Positions 13,190-13,587 of a stretch of 13,587 nucleotides of DNA are shown one piece after another. How positions within the stretch are numbered: position 1 is the first letter of the stretch; each line of letters begins with the position of its first letter. Location of the stretch: NCBI GenBank assembly GCA_021797055.1, contig JAKAAI010000047.1:1-13587 (forward strand), written 5' to 3'. This DNA comes from Thermoplasmata archaeon (lineage in GTDB: Archaea > Thermoplasmatota > Thermoplasmata > Thermoplasmatales > Thermoplasmataceae). The position numbers and the translations under genes were made by a program. Under the pieces are notes generated by a model. That model had not been told where the DNA came from and ran no database searches. It saw only the letters and a program-made list of their open reading frames with translations.

Positions 13190-13587
13190 AGCAACACTGA
13201 TAAGGAGGGCAGCTGACCAGAACGACAGCAAGACCGGTCCCATAAATGCCATTGAACCATCATTAAAGATACCCTCGCATCATGCCGAGGATCTCAAGAC
13301 TGTGCTTGGACCTCTGGACGTTGAAACAACCGCTTTCAAGGTTTCCACAACACTCATGCATGTGCATAACATATCTGTGGAAACTGAAAAGAAACCTGAC
13401 ATTGATTCGATCCTTGACATATGGAGATCGAGAAGAAGGATCATGATAATCAGCGGCAAGGATGGGAGGGCATCAACTGCCCAGGTTCTTGACATGGCAA
13501 GGGAAATGGGCAGGGATCGATCCGATCTGTATGAACTGGCCATATGGAAAGAGAGTGTATTCATTAGGGATAATAATGTAAGTTATA
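13173..13587 (+). CDS. gap: GAPDH C-terminal part in the shifted frame (runs off window end)
   Basis: The reading frame starting GVKKVRATLIRRAAD continues without a stop to the window end, adding about 138 residues. Recognisable archaeal GAPDH segments include RRAADQNDSKTGPINAIEPS, HHAEDLKTVLGPLDVETTAFKV, TLMHVHNISVE (the H-x-H of the catalytic domain), DSILDIWRSRRRIM, AQVLDMAREMGRDR and YELAVWKESVF-like sequence (here YELAIWKES). No start codon or ribosome site precedes it. It is the continuation of the gene begun at 12707, not a separate gene. The absence of further stops or missense-looking stretches shows that the coding sequence is under constraint, or was until very recently. Confidence 0.85.

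Noticed and set aside
13280..13564. - strand ORF over the GAPDH C-terminal half
   Set aside because: The + strand encodes conserved GAPDH segments here, so the antisense ORF is a shadow.

Overview
The window looks like a chromosomal segment of an archaeon, most likely a Thermoplasmata (Thermoplasmatales-type) euryarchaeon. The archaeal call rests on several features: an archaeal-type (class II) glyceraldehyde-3-phosphate dehydrogenase, a Tfx-family regulator, a WtpA-type oxyanion-binding protein, TATA boxes centred about 24-28 nt before start codons of genes that lack a Shine-Dalgarno site (leaderless genes), strong AGGAGGTGAT-type ribosome sites only inside operons, frequent AGG/AGA and ATA codons, and a giant N-x-S/T-rich secreted protein. 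The order-level call is inference. No rRNA, tRNA, CRISPR array, insertion sequence or integrase was seen.

Layout. (1) Positions 1-2429, + strand: a tightly overlapping operon with the 3' part of an ABC ATPase gene, a 6-TM ABC-2-like membrane subunit, a second 6-TM protein and a small winged-helix regulator. (2) 2430-3437: a gene-free convergent spacer, a DinB/YfiT-like four-helix metalloprotein on the - strand, and a divergent promoter region. (3) 3438-4172, + strand: a FabG-like short-chain dehydrogenase. (4) 4212-7158: a Tfx-family regulator (- strand) divergent from a three-gene tungstate/molybdate-type ABC importer (binding protein, permease, short ATPase; + strand). The two share a 79-bp promoter region that holds a 30-bp-spaced direct repeat. 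(5) 7163-12435, all - strand: a GNAT acetyltransferase with a C-terminal extension, a 1256-residue secreted/membrane-anchored protein with a cytosolic winged-helix-like tail, and a YfcE/MJ0936-like metallophosphoesterase, each with its own apparent promoter. (6) 12436-12706: a divergent regulatory region with two perfect inverted repeats. (7) 12707 to the window end, + strand: archaeal GAPDH, interrupted by a single extra T at 13169-13172, with the rest of the gene intact in the next frame.

The most interesting points are: the Tfx regulator paired with a divergent Wtp-like importer, which suggests a metal-oxyanion regulon; the giant ectodomain-TM-wHTH protein, which could be a one-component surface sensor; and the GAPDH frameshift, which is either a sequence error or a +1 slippage site on U-UUU.
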